Shown: positions 26,862 through 35,628 of the stretch, piece after piece
Layout: the number at the start of each line of letters is the position of its first letter
Numbering within the stretch: the first letter of the stretch is position 1
DNA from: Bog-473 sp963726135
GTDB lineage: Bacteria; Actinomycetota; Acidimicrobiia; Acidimicrobiales; RAAP-2
Length of the DNA: 64,000 bases
Direction of reading: 5' to 3'
Assembly: GCA_963726135.1 (NCBI GenBank)
Contig: CAVSBE010000008.1
Span: 248,001 to 312,000 of the forward strand
Position numbers and translations under genes: made by a program
The notes under the pieces: generated by a model
Told to the model about the DNA's origin: nothing
Databases searched by the model: none
Seen by the model: the letters and a program-made list of their open reading frames with translations, nothing else

Positions 26862-27368
26862 ATGGAGCGGGTGCTCCTCCTCAATGCGACCTACGAGCCG
26901 CTTGCCCTCGTCTCCGATCGTCGTGCCGTCGTTCTGATGCTCGCGGGCCGCGCCGAAGCCGTCGCCGTCCGTGAGGATTGCAAGGTCTTCCACTCGGCCA
27001 GGCTCAACATCGAGGTGCCGTCGATCGTGCGTCTCTCGCACATGGTGCGCATCCCGCGCTGGGCCCGGACACCGCCCGTCACCCGTCGCTCAGTGCTTCG
27101 GCGTGACGGCGGCCTCTGTGTGTACTGCTCGCAGCCGGCCGACACGATCGACCACGTGATCCCGCGCAGCCGGGGTGGCACCCACGACTGGTTCAACGTC
27201 GTCGCCGCCTGCAAGCGCGACAACCTCGTCAAGGCCGATCAGTTGCTCTCGGAGTTGGGGTGGACACTGCGGGTGAAGCCAGCCCCGCCCGACGGGCACC
27301 TGTGGCGGCTGCGCCATCTCTCCGAAGTCGATCCGTTGTGGGCGCCGTATCTCGCCGCCGCCTCCTGA
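26862..27368 (+). CDS. HNH endonuclease-like protein
   Basis: The C-terminal half is an HNH domain: LRRDGGLCVYCSQPADTIDH, then VIPRSRGGTHDWFNVVAACKRDN, with the zinc CXXC and the H-N-H residues in place. The N-terminal 60 residues (VLLLNATYEPLALVSDRRAV) are the usual leader of the actinobacterial group of small HNH proteins. These are widespread chromosomal genes of unclear role, perhaps in DNA repair, and not restriction enzymes. A TAGCCT box nine bases upstream of the ATG suggests a near-leaderless transcript. Confidence 0.88.
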   Translation: MERVLLLNATYEPLALVSDRRAVVLMLAGRAEAVAVREDCKVFHSARLNIEVPSIVRLSHMVRIPRWARTPPVTRRSVLRRDGGLCVYCSQPADTIDHVIPRSRGGTHDWFNVVAACKRDNLVKADQLLSELGWTLRVKPAPPDGHLWRLRHLSEVDPLWAPYLAAAS

Positions 27369-27370
27369 GA

Positions 27371-28057
27371 TTGAGTCCCTCTCCTTCACCATCTCTCTTC
27401 GACGTCGAGCAGTTCCGTCACGAAACCCGGCGGACCGCGCTGGCCCGTGAGGTGGCCCGGCCCACACTGGTGCTCGGCAGCACGCAGCCGGCGGAGTTGG
27501 CCGACGGGAACGCCCTGCGGCGGCGGGGCGCGGAGCTGGCCCGGCGCCGCAGCGGGGGAGGGGCGGTCTCTCTCGAGCCCGGCGCACAGCTCTGGCTGGA
27601 TGCCTGGATACCGAGGGACGATCCCCTGTGGCTGGTCGACGTGTCGGCGGCGGCCGAGTGGGTCGGGGCGTGGTGGGTCGACGCTCTGGCCGACCTCGGG
27701 CAGCACGGCTTCGACGTGCACACCGGCCGGGCGTCGCCGGGCCGGTTCGGCGACTTGGTGTGTTTCGCCGGGCGAGGGCCCGGCGAGGTCTTCCACGGTG
27801 TGCGCAAGGTCGTGGGTCTCTCGCAGTGGCGCGCCAGGGAAGGCGCGCTGTTCTCGTCGTGCGCGTATCTACGTTGGGACTCAGCGGCACTGCTCGAGCT
27901 CGTCCGCGTCGACTCTCCCGTCCAAGAGCCGCTGACCCGCGACCTGAAGGCGGTGGCGGTGGGTCTGACCGAGCTCGACCCGGCGGTGGGGGACCTCGGT
28001 CCGCTCCGAGAGCGGCTGCTCGGCTCCTTCGACGCCTTCGGCACGGGCGCGGCGTAG
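27371..28057 (+). CDS. Lipoate-protein ligase A/B family protein
   Basis: The BPL/LplA fold is indicated by RPTLVLGSTQ, then ARRRSGGGAVSLEPGAQLWLD (residues about 54-74), where the RRSGGGAV loop is the lipoyl/biotinyl-AMP binding site, and by VVGLSQWRAREGALFSSCAY. The specific acceptor is unknown and the C-terminal domain is short. The start is uncertain: the TTG at 27371 just after the HNH stop is used; an earlier in-frame start at 27260 would overlap the HNH gene. Confidence 0.75.
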   Translation: MSPSPSPSLFDVEQFRHETRRTALAREVARPTLVLGSTQPAELADGNALRRRGAELARRRSGGGAVSLEPGAQLWLDAWIPRDDPLWLVDVSAAAEWVGAWWVDALADLGQHGFDVHTGRASPGRFGDLVCFAGRGPGEVFHGVRKVVGLSQWRAREGALFSSCAYLRWDSAALLELVRVDSPVQEPLTRDLKAVAVGLTELDPAVGDLGPLRERLLGSFDAFGTGAA

Positions 28058-28350
28058 CGGAGGCGCTCCGCCTTCTCGCCGTATCCATCTTCTCCGCTTC
28101 CTCCTCCGTTTCCTCCTCTCGGTCTGCTCGTCGATCGATCGATCCTCCGTCTCGTCCGCGTCCGGCGGTTTCGCTGCGCTCCTCGGTACGAGAGAACGGT
28201 CCGTGGCAATCGGTCTTCGACGACCAGTTCCATGCCGCGTCGGTCGTCGGCCGCCAGGGCGCCCCAAGGCAGGCGGCGGCAGGCAATCCATGAGCCCCTC
28301 GGGTGTCAGCCGGCGGCCGGGGGGCGTCGGGGCCGGGCGGGGGTTGCATT
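28058..28350. other. Intergenic region upstream of the MraZ operator
   Basis: This stretch begins pyrimidine-rich on the plus strand (many TCC/CTC runs at 28075-28160) and includes GATCGATCGATC near 28134-28146. I see no gene, RNA or terminator that I can support. Confidence 0.4.
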
Positions 28351-28425
28351 TGGGTTGCGCGTGGGCCGTAGTGGTTGTGTAGTGGAGTAAAAGGGCGTAG
28401 AGTGGTGCGAAGTGGTGTAAGGGGG
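28351..28425 (+). promoter_or_regulatory. Array of TGG boxes with 10-11 bp period, candidate MraZ operator
   Basis: TGG occurs at 28351, 28362, 28372, 28383, 28403 and 28413, with AGGG at 28392 and GGGGG at 28421 filling the remaining turns. MraZ binds short G-rich direct repeats (TGGG-type) spaced one helical turn apart upstream of its own gene, so this array 45 bases before mraZ is a strong candidate for autoregulation of the dcw cluster. Confidence 0.75.
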
Positions 28426-28469
28426 CGTCAAAGGACGCAGGCCAGGGAGCGACGTGGGAGACACAGCTG

Positions 28470-28889
28470 GTGGCAGGCTTCGTCGGAAGGTACGAGCACT
28501 CGCTCGACACGAAGGGCAGGGTGATCCTGCCCGCGAAGTTCCGCGGCCAGTTCGACCGGGGCGGCTACCTGACCCAGAATTCCGAGGGCTGCCTCGCCCT
28601 CTGGACCCCCGGGGAATTCGAACGGCAGATGGAGCACATGCAGGAGCGAGCGGGCTCGAGTCGCGCCGACCGCAACCGGGCGCGGATCTGGGCGTCGAAC
28701 TCGGCGGAGGTCGAGATCGATCGGCAGGGACGCATGCCGATCCCCGCTCACCTGAGGACGTTCGCTCACCTCGATGCCGAGGTGCTCGTGCACGGTGCCA
28801 TCGACCGGGTCGAGCTCTGGAACCCGGCGGCGTGGGCCGAGCGGGTGCAGCCCGAGGAGAGCTGGCTCCTCCAGGAAGACGTGGAGTAG
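28470..28889 (+). CDS. mraZ: Transcriptional regulator MraZ
   Basis: MraZ opens the dcw cluster and regulates it by binding the repeats upstream. The 139-residue protein has the two AbrB-like SpoVT halves: FVGRYEHSLDTKGRVILPAK with FRGQF, and NSAEVEIDRQGRMPIPAHLR. Both DXKGR/DXXGR loops that contact DNA are present. The GTG at 28470 is preceded by GGGAG at ten bases and starts exactly at the conserved N-terminus. Confidence 0.95.
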   Translation: MAGFVGRYEHSLDTKGRVILPAKFRGQFDRGGYLTQNSEGCLALWTPGEFERQMEHMQERAGSSRADRNRARIWASNSAEVEIDRQGRMPIPAHLRTFAHLDAEVLVHGAIDRVELWNPAAWAERVQPEESWLLQEDVE

Positions 28890-29122
28890 CGCCGACGAGG
28901 GCCGATGGAGCGATCGACGCTGGAAAGGACGCAAGAAAGAAGGACACGACGAACGAAAGGACAAACGCAAGGACACATCGCAGGACCACGACAGAGACGC
29001 ACGGAACGCACTGGACCATGTGCAGCTCCTCGACCGGCACGCTGGAGGGCCACTCCACCCACCTCCTAGCTGGTCGTTCGGACCTCCACCTCCCTCTCGA
29101 CCCACCGGCCGGGGGGCTGCAG
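28890..29122 (+). other. Purine-rich spacer between mraZ and rsmH
   Basis: The first 130 bases are unusually A- and G-rich on the coding strand, with AAGGAC repeated (near 28925, 28941, 28959 and 28970). AAAGGACGCA also occurs upstream of mraZ (28430-28439). It contains no supported gene. It may be a leader or a second regulatory site. Confidence 0.4.
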
Positions 29123-30098
29123 ATGGCCCACTCGTTCGAACACATTCCCGTGCTGCGCGACGAGGTGGTCTCGCTGTTCGCATCGGTTCCCCCCGGCCCG
29201 GTCATCGACGCGACCGTCGGCGGTGGAGGGCACGCCGCGGCACTGCTCGAGGCGTATCCAGCGCTGCGGGTCGTCGGGCTCGACCGTGATGAAGCGGCAC
29301 TCGAGGCGGCGCGGGCTCGGCTGTCCGCCTTCCGAGACCGGGTCTCGCTCGTGCGGGCCCCGTTCTCGTCGCTCGCGGAGATCCTCACGCCTCCGTCTTT
29401 CGGGCCTCTTTCGGGGGCCCTCTTCGACCTCGGCGTGAGCTCGCCCCAACTCGATCGGGTCGAGCGGGGCTTTTCGTTCCGGGTGGACGGGCCGCTCGAC
29501 ATGCGGATGGACCCGACCACCGGCGTGACCGCCGCCGACCTGGTGAACAGCCTGCCGGAGGAGTCCCTCGCCGCGCTGTTCCGGGAGAACGGAGAGGGGC
29601 GCCTGTCCGGGCGCATCGCCCGCGCGGTCGTGAGATCCCGGCCACTGACCTCCACGAGGCAGCTGGCCGAAGTCGTGTCATCGGCGGTACCCGCAGCGGT
29701 CCGCCGCAAGGGCCATCCGGCGCGCCGGGTGTTCCAGGCCCTGCGCATCGAGGTCAACGACGAGCTCGGGCAACTCCGAGCTGCGTTGCCGGTCGCCCTG
29801 TCGCACCTGGCGGTCGGGGGCGTGTGCGCGGTGATCAGCTACCACTCGGGTGAGGACCGCATCACGAAGAAGGCGTTCGCCGACGCCGCCGCCGGCGGCT
29901 GCGTGTGCCCCCCGGGCCTGCCCTGCGTGTGCGGTGCCGTCGCCCGTCACGCGCTCGGTGTACCGCGGCGCGCGAAAGCCGGCACCGTCCGAGGTGGCGG
30001 CGAACCCGCGCGCCGAGAGTGCTCGACTCCGCGCCATCGTCCGGACCGAAGCGGACGACGACGGCGAGGACATTGGCGAGGGCGAGGGCGACCGCTGA
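29123..30098 (+). CDS. rsmH: 16S rRNA (cytosine1402-N4)-methyltransferase RsmH, +1 frameshift near 29944
   Basis: RsmH (MraW) methylates C1402 of 16S rRNA. The SAM site VIDATVGGGGHAAALLE, LFDLGVSSPQLD, MRMDPTTGVTAADLVN, HPARRVFQALRIEVNDEL and VISYHSGEDRITKKAF are all present. The conserved tail breaks at a CCC run (29943-29945): leaving out one C moves into the frame KPAPSEVAANPRAESARLRA, ending at TGA 30098. That stop overlaps the ftsL ATG as TGATG, which supports this end. Read without correction, the frame runs on into ftsL. The ATG at 29123 starts at MAHSFEHIPVL. Confidence 0.92.
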
Positions 30099-30670
30099 TG
30101 GCACCTCCATCTGCCGCGACGGCGGCGCCGGCCCGCCGTGTGGGTCGCCGTGCCGCGGCACCGGCACCGCGGCGGGCGCCGCTCCGGGTCATCCGCGGCC
30201 GTTCGGGATCCCGCACCCGCCAGTGGCGTTCCCCTCTCGGGCGCCCGCGGCTGCTGAACATCGTGGCCATCTCCCTCGTCGTGGCCACCCTGCTCGCCGT
30301 CGTCGTTGGGCAGGCGCTCCTCGCCAACGGCCAGGTGCGGCTGTCCTCCCTCCAACACGAGCTCGTGGTGGAGCAGAGCGCGCACCGCCAAAGCGAACTG
30401 GCGGTCGCCCAGCTCGAGACGCCATCTCGGATCGTCGCCGCCGCATCGGGTCAGCTGCACATGGTGCGGCCGGCCAACATCGTCGAGCTGCCCTACGTCT
30501 CGTTGTCGGTTCCGCTGGCCACGCCCAAGGTGACGGCTGCGCCGCCGGCACCGGTGACAACGACGACAGTGCCGGCGGCGTCTGCACCCTCGACGGGGAG
30601 CGGAACTGGAACGCCGGGTGTGCTGAGCGTCAGCGGCGCTTCGACGACGACGGCAACGTCCACGCCATGA
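30098..30670 (+). CDS. ftsL: Cell division protein FtsL-like
   Basis: Position (between rsmH and ftsI), size (190 residues) and layout identify this as FtsL. A basic, Ala/Arg-rich cytoplasmic part (about 1-48) leads to one membrane helix (LLNIVAISLVVATLLAVVVG) and a short periplasmic coiled coil with leucine spacing (LSSLQHELVVEQSAHRQSEL). An extended Pro/Thr/Ser tail follows. FtsL bridges FtsQ and FtsB/FtsW-FtsI at the septum. Sequence conservation in the family is low, so the call rests on topology and synteny. It overlaps both neighbours. Confidence 0.85.
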   Translation: MAPPSAATAAPARRVGRRAAAPAPRRAPLRVIRGRSGSRTRQWRSPLGRPRLLNIVAISLVVATLLAVVVGQALLANGQVRLSSLQHELVVEQSAHRQSELAVAQLETPSRIVAAASGQLHMVRPANIVELPYVSLSVPLATPKVTAAPPAPVTTTTVPAASAPSTGSGTGTPGVLSVSGASTTTATSTP

Positions 30671-32745
30671 GCGTCACCACCCGACACGACCCTCACCGCG
30701 CGCGCGCTGGTACCGGGCGCCGCGCGCCCGCGAAGAAAGCGTCGGCGAGGGCCCCGCAGCGCTCGCCCAAGGCGCAGAAGGCATCGACGCAGACGGCCCG
30801 GACGGCCCGCCCGGCCCGCTCGCAGCCCGCCACGCCGTCGCGCCGTCCGACCTCGACCGGCACGGGAGCTCGCCCGCGTCCACACCGACCGCCGGCGAAG
30901 GTCGCCCGGCTGCCGGTCACGAGGCCACGCCGTTCCTGGGCGGGTGGAACGTTCCAGCGCCGGATCCGCATCGTCCGACTCGTCCTCGTGGTGGCAATGC
31001 TGCTCTTGGTGGCGCGACTCGTCGACGTCCAGGTGCTGCACGCCGGCGCCTACGAGGCGGCCGCACGGGGGGAGTCCTCCATCTCGGTCTCACTGCCTTC
31101 GCTCCGGGGCGGGATCTACGCCCGGGACGGCGCACCCCTGGCCATGTCGGTGCCGACCGAGGACGTGGTCGCGGACGACTTCCAGGTCGCCCATCCCGTC
31201 CAGACGGCACTCGCCCTCTCGCCGATCCTCAACATCCCGGCCACGACACTCGCCTCCCAACTGCACCGCGCCTCCGGCTATGTCGTGCTGGCCCGTCAAC
31301 TACCCCAGTCACTCGGGCAGAAGATATCGGCGGACGCCTTCCCCGGCGTCACGATGATCGCCGACTCGAAGCGCATCGTGCCCAATGGAAACCTGGCGGG
31401 ACCGGTCGTCGGGTTCACCAACGCGTCGGGCCACGGCGCGGCCGGACTCGAATACGGGGACAACCACCTCTTGGCGGGAACCGACGGCAAGGAGACGATC
31501 ATGGAGTCGCCCGGGGGCGTGGCGCTGCCACAGTCACCCGTGGCGAACCAGAGCGCGACGTCACCAGGCACGGGTCTGGAGCTCACGCTCGACACCCAGC
31601 TCCAGTATGAGTCGGAGCAAGCCCTGGCCAAGGCGATCGAGTCTTCTCATGCCGTGAGCGGCACCGCGGTGCTCATGGACGTCAAGACGGGCCAAGTCCT
31701 CTCCATGGCCAATCTCGTCGCCACTCATCCCAACGCACCTGCCGCGACTACCGGCACGACCCCTCCCGCATCTGGAGGGGTCGTGCCGATCGGTCCCCAC
31801 GACGCGGTGGACGAGGCCCCCAACAACCTCGCCGTCAGCCAGCTCTACGAGCCGGGGTCCGTGTTCAAGCTCGTCACCTTCTCGGCGGCGCTGGCGGACA
31901 GCTTGATCAACCCCAACTCCGTCTTCACCGTGCCCGACCAGATCAAGCTGGACGGGTCCACCTTCCACGACGCCGAGCCCCACCCGACCGAGACGCTGAC
32001 CGCGACGCAGATCCTGGCCCAGTCCTCCAACATCGGGACGTCGGAGATCGCGCAGGGCGTCGGTGAGCAGCGCCTGCTCGGCCAGGTCAAGGCGCTCGGC
32101 TTCGGGCAGCCGACCGGACTGCACTTCCCGGGAGAGTCGCCGGGGCTCCTGGCGGGGGCCGCCCAATGGGAGCCGACCGACTACGTCTCGCTCCCGATCG
32201 GACAGGTGGACGCCGTGAGCGCGCTACAGGTGCTCGATGCGTACAACGCCGTCGCCAACGGCGGCGTCTTCGTCGCCCCCAAGCTCGTCCAGGCGACCGT
32301 CAGCCCGACGGGCACCATGACCAGAACCGCTCCTTCGGCGACCCACCCGGTGTTCTCGCCCCCCATCGACGCCGAGCTGACCTCCATGCTCGAGCAGGTC
32401 GTCAACCAGGGCACCGGCACGAGTGCCGCCATCCCCGGGTACACGGTCGCCGGAAAGACCGGGACCGCACAGATCCCCACCCAGGGCAAGGACTCGTACG
32501 TCACCGGCGCCTACATGGCCTCGTTCGTGGGGTTCGCACCGGCCGCCAACCCCACGTTCTCCATGATCGTCGTCCTCGACCGGCCGACCCCGATCTTCGG
32601 CGGCACGGTGGCCGCTCCGGTGTTCTCGCAGATCATGAGCTACGCGCTGCACCGTTACGACATCCCCACCACGCCGGGAGCCAAGACCAACACCGCCCCC
32701 GGCTCGACCCCCAAGGTGGCCGACCAGGCCCAGGACATCACGTGA
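30667..32745 (+). CDS. ftsI: Penicillin-binding protein 2/FtsI, septal transpeptidase
   Basis: FtsI crosslinks septal peptidoglycan. The catalytic SXXK is EPGSVFK (Ser398, Lys401), SXN is SSN at 453-455 and KTG is at 597-599. A 90-residue Lys/Arg/Pro-rich cytoplasmic tail precedes the single membrane helix (LVLVVAMLLLVARLVDVQVL), which is longer than in model species. The dimerisation domain follows (RGGIYARDGAPLAMSVPTEDV). A Thr/Pro/Gly insert lies between the catalytic region's first strand and the SXXK. The ATG overlaps the ftsL stop (ATGA). Confidence 0.96.
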   Translation: MSVTTRHDPHRARAGTGRRAPAKKASARAPQRSPKAQKASTQTARTARPARSQPATPSRRPTSTGTGARPRPHRPPAKVARLPVTRPRRSWAGGTFQRRIRIVRLVLVVAMLLLVARLVDVQVLHAGAYEAAARGESSISVSLPSLRGGIYARDGAPLAMSVPTEDVVADDFQVAHPVQTALALSPILNIPATTLASQLHRASGYVVLARQLPQSLGQKISADAFPGVTMIADSKRIVPNGNLAGPVVGFTNASGHGAAGLEYGDNHLLAGTDGKETIMESPGGVALPQSPVANQSATSPGTGLELTLDTQLQYESEQALAKAIESSHAVSGTAVLMDVKTGQVLSMANLVATHPNAPAATTGTTPPASGGVVPIGPHDAVDEAPNNLAVSQLYEPGSVFKLVTFSAALADSLINPNSVFTVPDQIKLDGSTFHDAEPHPTETLTATQILAQSSNIGTSEIAQGVGEQRLLGQVKALGFGQPTGLHFPGESPGLLAGAAQWEPTDYVSLPIGQVDAVSALQVLDAYNAVANGGVFVAPKLVQATVSPTGTMTRTAPSATHPVFSPPIDAELTSMLEQVVNQGTGTSAAIPGYTVAGKTGTAQIPTQGKDSYVTGAYMASFVGFAPAANPTFSMIVVLDRPTPIFGGTVAAPVFSQIMSYALHRYDIPTTPGAKTNTAPGSTPKVADQAQDIT

Positions 32746-32815
32746 ACCTCGCCGACATACCCATTGCGGACGTTCCGCAGGGGTGTCCCAGGCATGCAAC
32801 GCTGTCGGGTCGATC

Positions 32816-34465
32816 ATGCGAACCGTGCCCATGAACCTTCTCTTCGACGACATTGAGGTGATCGAGTCGGTCGGCGACCCCGCCACGGTTGACGTCGGCG
32901 GCATCTCCCACGACAGCCGTCGGGTCGTGCCAGGGGACCTGTTCTGCTGCGTTCCCGGCCACGTGAGCGACGGGCACGTCTATGCCGCCGAGGCGGTCGA
33001 GCGCGGTGCCGTCGGACTCTTGTGCGAGCACCTGATCCCCGACCTGATCGAACGCGACGTCGTGCAGACACGGGTCGCGCCGGGAACGATGCGCCCCGTG
33101 ATGGCCCGGCTGGCTGCGGCCTTCTACGAGAACCCCGCACGGGACCTCTTGATGATCGGCGTCACCGGTACCAACGGCAAGACGACAGTGACCCAGATCC
33201 TCGGCGACCTCCTCACTGCGGCCGGCCGCCCCACCAACGTCATGGGAACGCTCTCGGGCGCCAGGACGACGCCCGAGGCGACCGAGACCCAACGGGTCCT
33301 GGCCGGCGTGCGCGACCGCCAGAAGTCGGACGGTGCACGCCATGCCGTGGCCATGGAGGTGTCGAGCCATGCCCTCGTCCAATCGCGGGTCGAGGGCATC
33401 CATTTCGATGTCAGTGTTTTCACCAACCTCAGCCACGACCATCTCGACTACCACGGGACGATGGAGGAGTACTTCGAAGCGAAGGCGATGCTCTTCACCC
33501 CGGGGTACGCGTTGCGCGGCATCGTCAACGCGGACGATCCGTGGGGCCGGCGACTCCTCGAAGGCGCCCGTATCCCCATGGTCGCCGTCCGCCGTTCGGA
33601 CGTCACCGACATCGTGCTGGAGCCGGGACGCACCGAATTCACGTGGCGCGGCCAGCGGATCACGACGCCGCTGACCGGCGCCATCAACGTCGACAACTCC
33701 CTCCTGGCGGCCGAGGCGGCTCTCGCCCTCGACGAGTTGGACCTGGCGCCCGAGGAGATCGCGCGGGCAATGAGCGACCTCTCCCCGGTGCCGGGGCGGT
33801 TGCAGGTGATCGCGGCGCCGGCACGCCGGGCGTCCCGGGCGTCCCGCGAGGGAACGAAGCGGGGCAGACGCGTGGCAGGACCGCGCGCCGGAGAGGGCCC
33901 TCCCTTCACCGTGTTCGTCGACTACGCCCACACGCCCGTTGGACTCGAGGTTGTGCTGGGCGAGGCGCAGACCTTTGCGCAGGGCGGCCGGATCCTGTGT
34001 GTCTTCGGGTGCGGGGGGAACCGGGACCGGGCCAAGCGCCCGGTGATGGGTGGTGTCGCGGCGCGGATGAGCGACGTCGCGTTCCTCACCTCGGACAACC
34101 CGCGCGACGAGGATCCGGCCGCGATCATCGCGGAGGTGCTGAGCGGGGTTCCCGGTGGGCGGGACAACCCGGAGATCGTGGTCGAGCTCGACCGTGGGGC
34201 GGCGATCCGTCGCGCCCTGGGCGAGGCGGGCCCGGGGGACGTCGTCCTGATCGCCGGGAAGGGCCACGAGACCTATCAAGAGATCGGAGGAGAGCGCGTG
34301 CCCTTCGACGACGCGGTCGAGGCGCGCCAAGCTCTTTCGGTGCGCTACGGGTCGGACCCGAGCACATGGGCGGGGGGTGCGGCGCCGCCATCACCGGCAG
34401 CGGTCACGGCCGCGCCGGCGGCGCCCGTCCGGGCGGCTCCCCGCGGTTCCCACCGCGAGGCCTGA
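32816..34465 (+). CDS. murE: UDP-MurNAc-tripeptide synthetase MurE
   Basis: MurE adds the third residue to the peptidoglycan precursor. The ATP loop is VTGTNGKTTVTQIL, and VSSHALVQSRVEG and NLSHDHLDYHGTMEEYF are family motifs. DNPRDEDP is the meso-diaminopimelate-specific signature, so the wall should be mDAP type. A basic 25-residue insert (about 337-362) sits before FVDYAHTPVGLE, and there is an Ala/Pro-rich C-terminal tail. The start is uncertain between ATG 32816, ATG 32831 and GTG 32783. mraY follows after six bases, so murF is not in its normal place. Confidence 0.94.
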   Translation: MRTVPMNLLFDDIEVIESVGDPATVDVGGISHDSRRVVPGDLFCCVPGHVSDGHVYAAEAVERGAVGLLCEHLIPDLIERDVVQTRVAPGTMRPVMARLAAAFYENPARDLLMIGVTGTNGKTTVTQILGDLLTAAGRPTNVMGTLSGARTTPEATETQRVLAGVRDRQKSDGARHAVAMEVSSHALVQSRVEGIHFDVSVFTNLSHDHLDYHGTMEEYFEAKAMLFTPGYALRGIVNADDPWGRRLLEGARIPMVAVRRSDVTDIVLEPGRTEFTWRGQRITTPLTGAINVDNSLLAAEAALALDELDLAPEEIARAMSDLSPVPGRLQVIAAPARRASRASREGTKRGRRVAGPRAGEGPPFTVFVDYAHTPVGLEVVLGEAQTFAQGGRILCVFGCGGNRDRAKRPVMGGVAARMSDVAFLTSDNPRDEDPAAIIAEVLSGVPGGRDNPEIVVELDRGAAIRRALGEAGPGDVVLIAGKGHETYQEIGGERVPFDDAVEARQALSVRYGSDPSTWAGGAAPPSPAAVTAAPAAPVRAAPRGSHREA

Positions 34466-34471
34466 CGCCAC

Positions 34472-35512
34472 GTGCTCGGACTGCTCGTCTCGGGGAGCGT
34501 CGGATTGTGGATTGCCATCCTGTCGACCCCCTTTGTCATCCGCTACTTCCGCAAGCGTCAAATCGGACAGCACATCAGGGAGGACGGCCCCGCCACCCAC
34601 GTGGCGAAGGCGGGAACGCCGACAATGGGTGGCATCGCCATCGTGGGCTCGGTCGTGGCGGGCTACGCCATCGGGCACATCGGCACCGAGATCCGCTTCT
34701 CCCGGACCGGATATCTGGTCATCGGCACCGTTGTGGCCTTCGGGCTCATCGGGTACCTCGACGACTACATCAAGGTGCACCACAGGCGGAGTCTCGGGCT
34801 CAACAAGAGGGGGAAGTCGGCGGCACAGCTGGCCTGCGCGCTCGTCTTCGCAGAGCTGGCGCTGCACTGGGCCCACACGTCGACGGCGCTGTCGTTCACA
34901 CGCGCCCAGGCCCTGGGCATCAACCTCGGCCCTGTTGTCTGGGTGATCTTCGCCGTGCTCGTGATGGTGGGCTCGTCCAACGCGGTCAACATCACCGATG
35001 GCGTGGACGGACTGGCCGCTGGAGCAGGGACGTTCTGCTTCGCCGTGCTCTCCATCATGGGCTACTGGATCTTCCGGCACTACTCCATCTACCACGTGCT
35101 CCCTGCGTCGGCCATCGACCTGTCGCTGGTTGCGGTGGCCCTGGCCGGGGCGTGCATCGGGTTCCTCTGGTGGAACGCGGCGCCCGCGAAGATCATCATG
35201 GGTGACACGGGATCTCTGGCCATCGGCGCCGGCCTGGCCGCGCTGTGCCTCCTGCTGAACCTCGACCTGCTGTTGCTCGTCATCGGAGGGCTCTTCGTCA
35301 TGGAGACGGTCTCGGTCATCCTCCAGATCATCAGCTTCCGTCTGTTCCACCGGCGCATCTTCCGCATGGCCCCGATCCACCACCACTTCGAGCTGGGCGG
35401 CTGGCCCGAGACCACGGTCATTGTTCGCTTCTGGATCCTCGGCGGGCTCTTCTGCGCGCTGGGCCTCGGCATCTTCTACGGCGACTTCCTCACGGTGGCG
35501 AAGTTCACGTGA
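34472..35512 (+). CDS. mraY: Phospho-MurNAc-pentapeptide translocase MraY
   Basis: MraY forms lipid I from UDP-MurNAc-pentapeptide and undecaprenyl phosphate at the membrane. About ten hydrophobic segments are visible. Family motifs are GTPTMGGI, LIGYLDDYIKV (the paired Asp), SNAVNITDGVDGLA, AAPAKIIMGDTGSLAIG and APIHHHFELGGWPE. The GTG at 34472 follows murE by six bases. Its stop overlaps the GTG of a 39-codon ORF. Confidence 0.96.
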   Translation: MLGLLVSGSVGLWIAILSTPFVIRYFRKRQIGQHIREDGPATHVAKAGTPTMGGIAIVGSVVAGYAIGHIGTEIRFSRTGYLVIGTVVAFGLIGYLDDYIKVHHRRSLGLNKRGKSAAQLACALVFAELALHWAHTSTALSFTRAQALGINLGPVVWVIFAVLVMVGSSNAVNITDGVDGLAAGAGTFCFAVLSIMGYWIFRHYSIYHVLPASAIDLSLVAVALAGACIGFLWWNAAPAKIIMGDTGSLAIGAGLAALCLLLNLDLLLLVIGGLFVMETVSVILQIISFRLFHRRIFRMAPIHHHFELGGWPETTVIVRFWILGGLFCALGLGIFYGDFLTVAKFT

Positions 35513-35628
35513 CCCCGTCCCGTTTCATCCGCCACTTTGGTCACCGGGTGCGGGAAACTGATGTCGTGCGTCGGGTGTCGGACCGAGCAGAAGAGCGCGT
35601 CCGCGCCGCGAGAGGGCGGTGGGCATGA
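35509..35628 (+). CDS. 39-residue basic ORF at the murD position, possible remnant or coupling ORF
   Basis: This short frame starts with GTG overlapping the mraY stop (GTGA) and stops with a TGA overlapping the ftsW ATG (ATGA). The product is basic and helical-looking (FIRHFGHRVRETDVVRR, RAEERVRAARGRW) and resembles no MurD part I know. It occupies the slot where most clusters have murD. It could be a real micro-protein, a leftover of a deleted murD, or a translational bridge. The coupling at both ends is the only evidence. Confidence 0.35.
   Translation: MTPSRFIRHFGHRVRETDVVRRVSDRAEERVRAARGRWA

Noticed and set aside
28454..30670. RsmH-FtsL fusion protein
   Set aside because: The uncorrected frame does run through, but the RsmH tail (EVAANPRAESARLRA) is found in the next frame and ends in TGATG at ftsL, so two separate genes are more likely.
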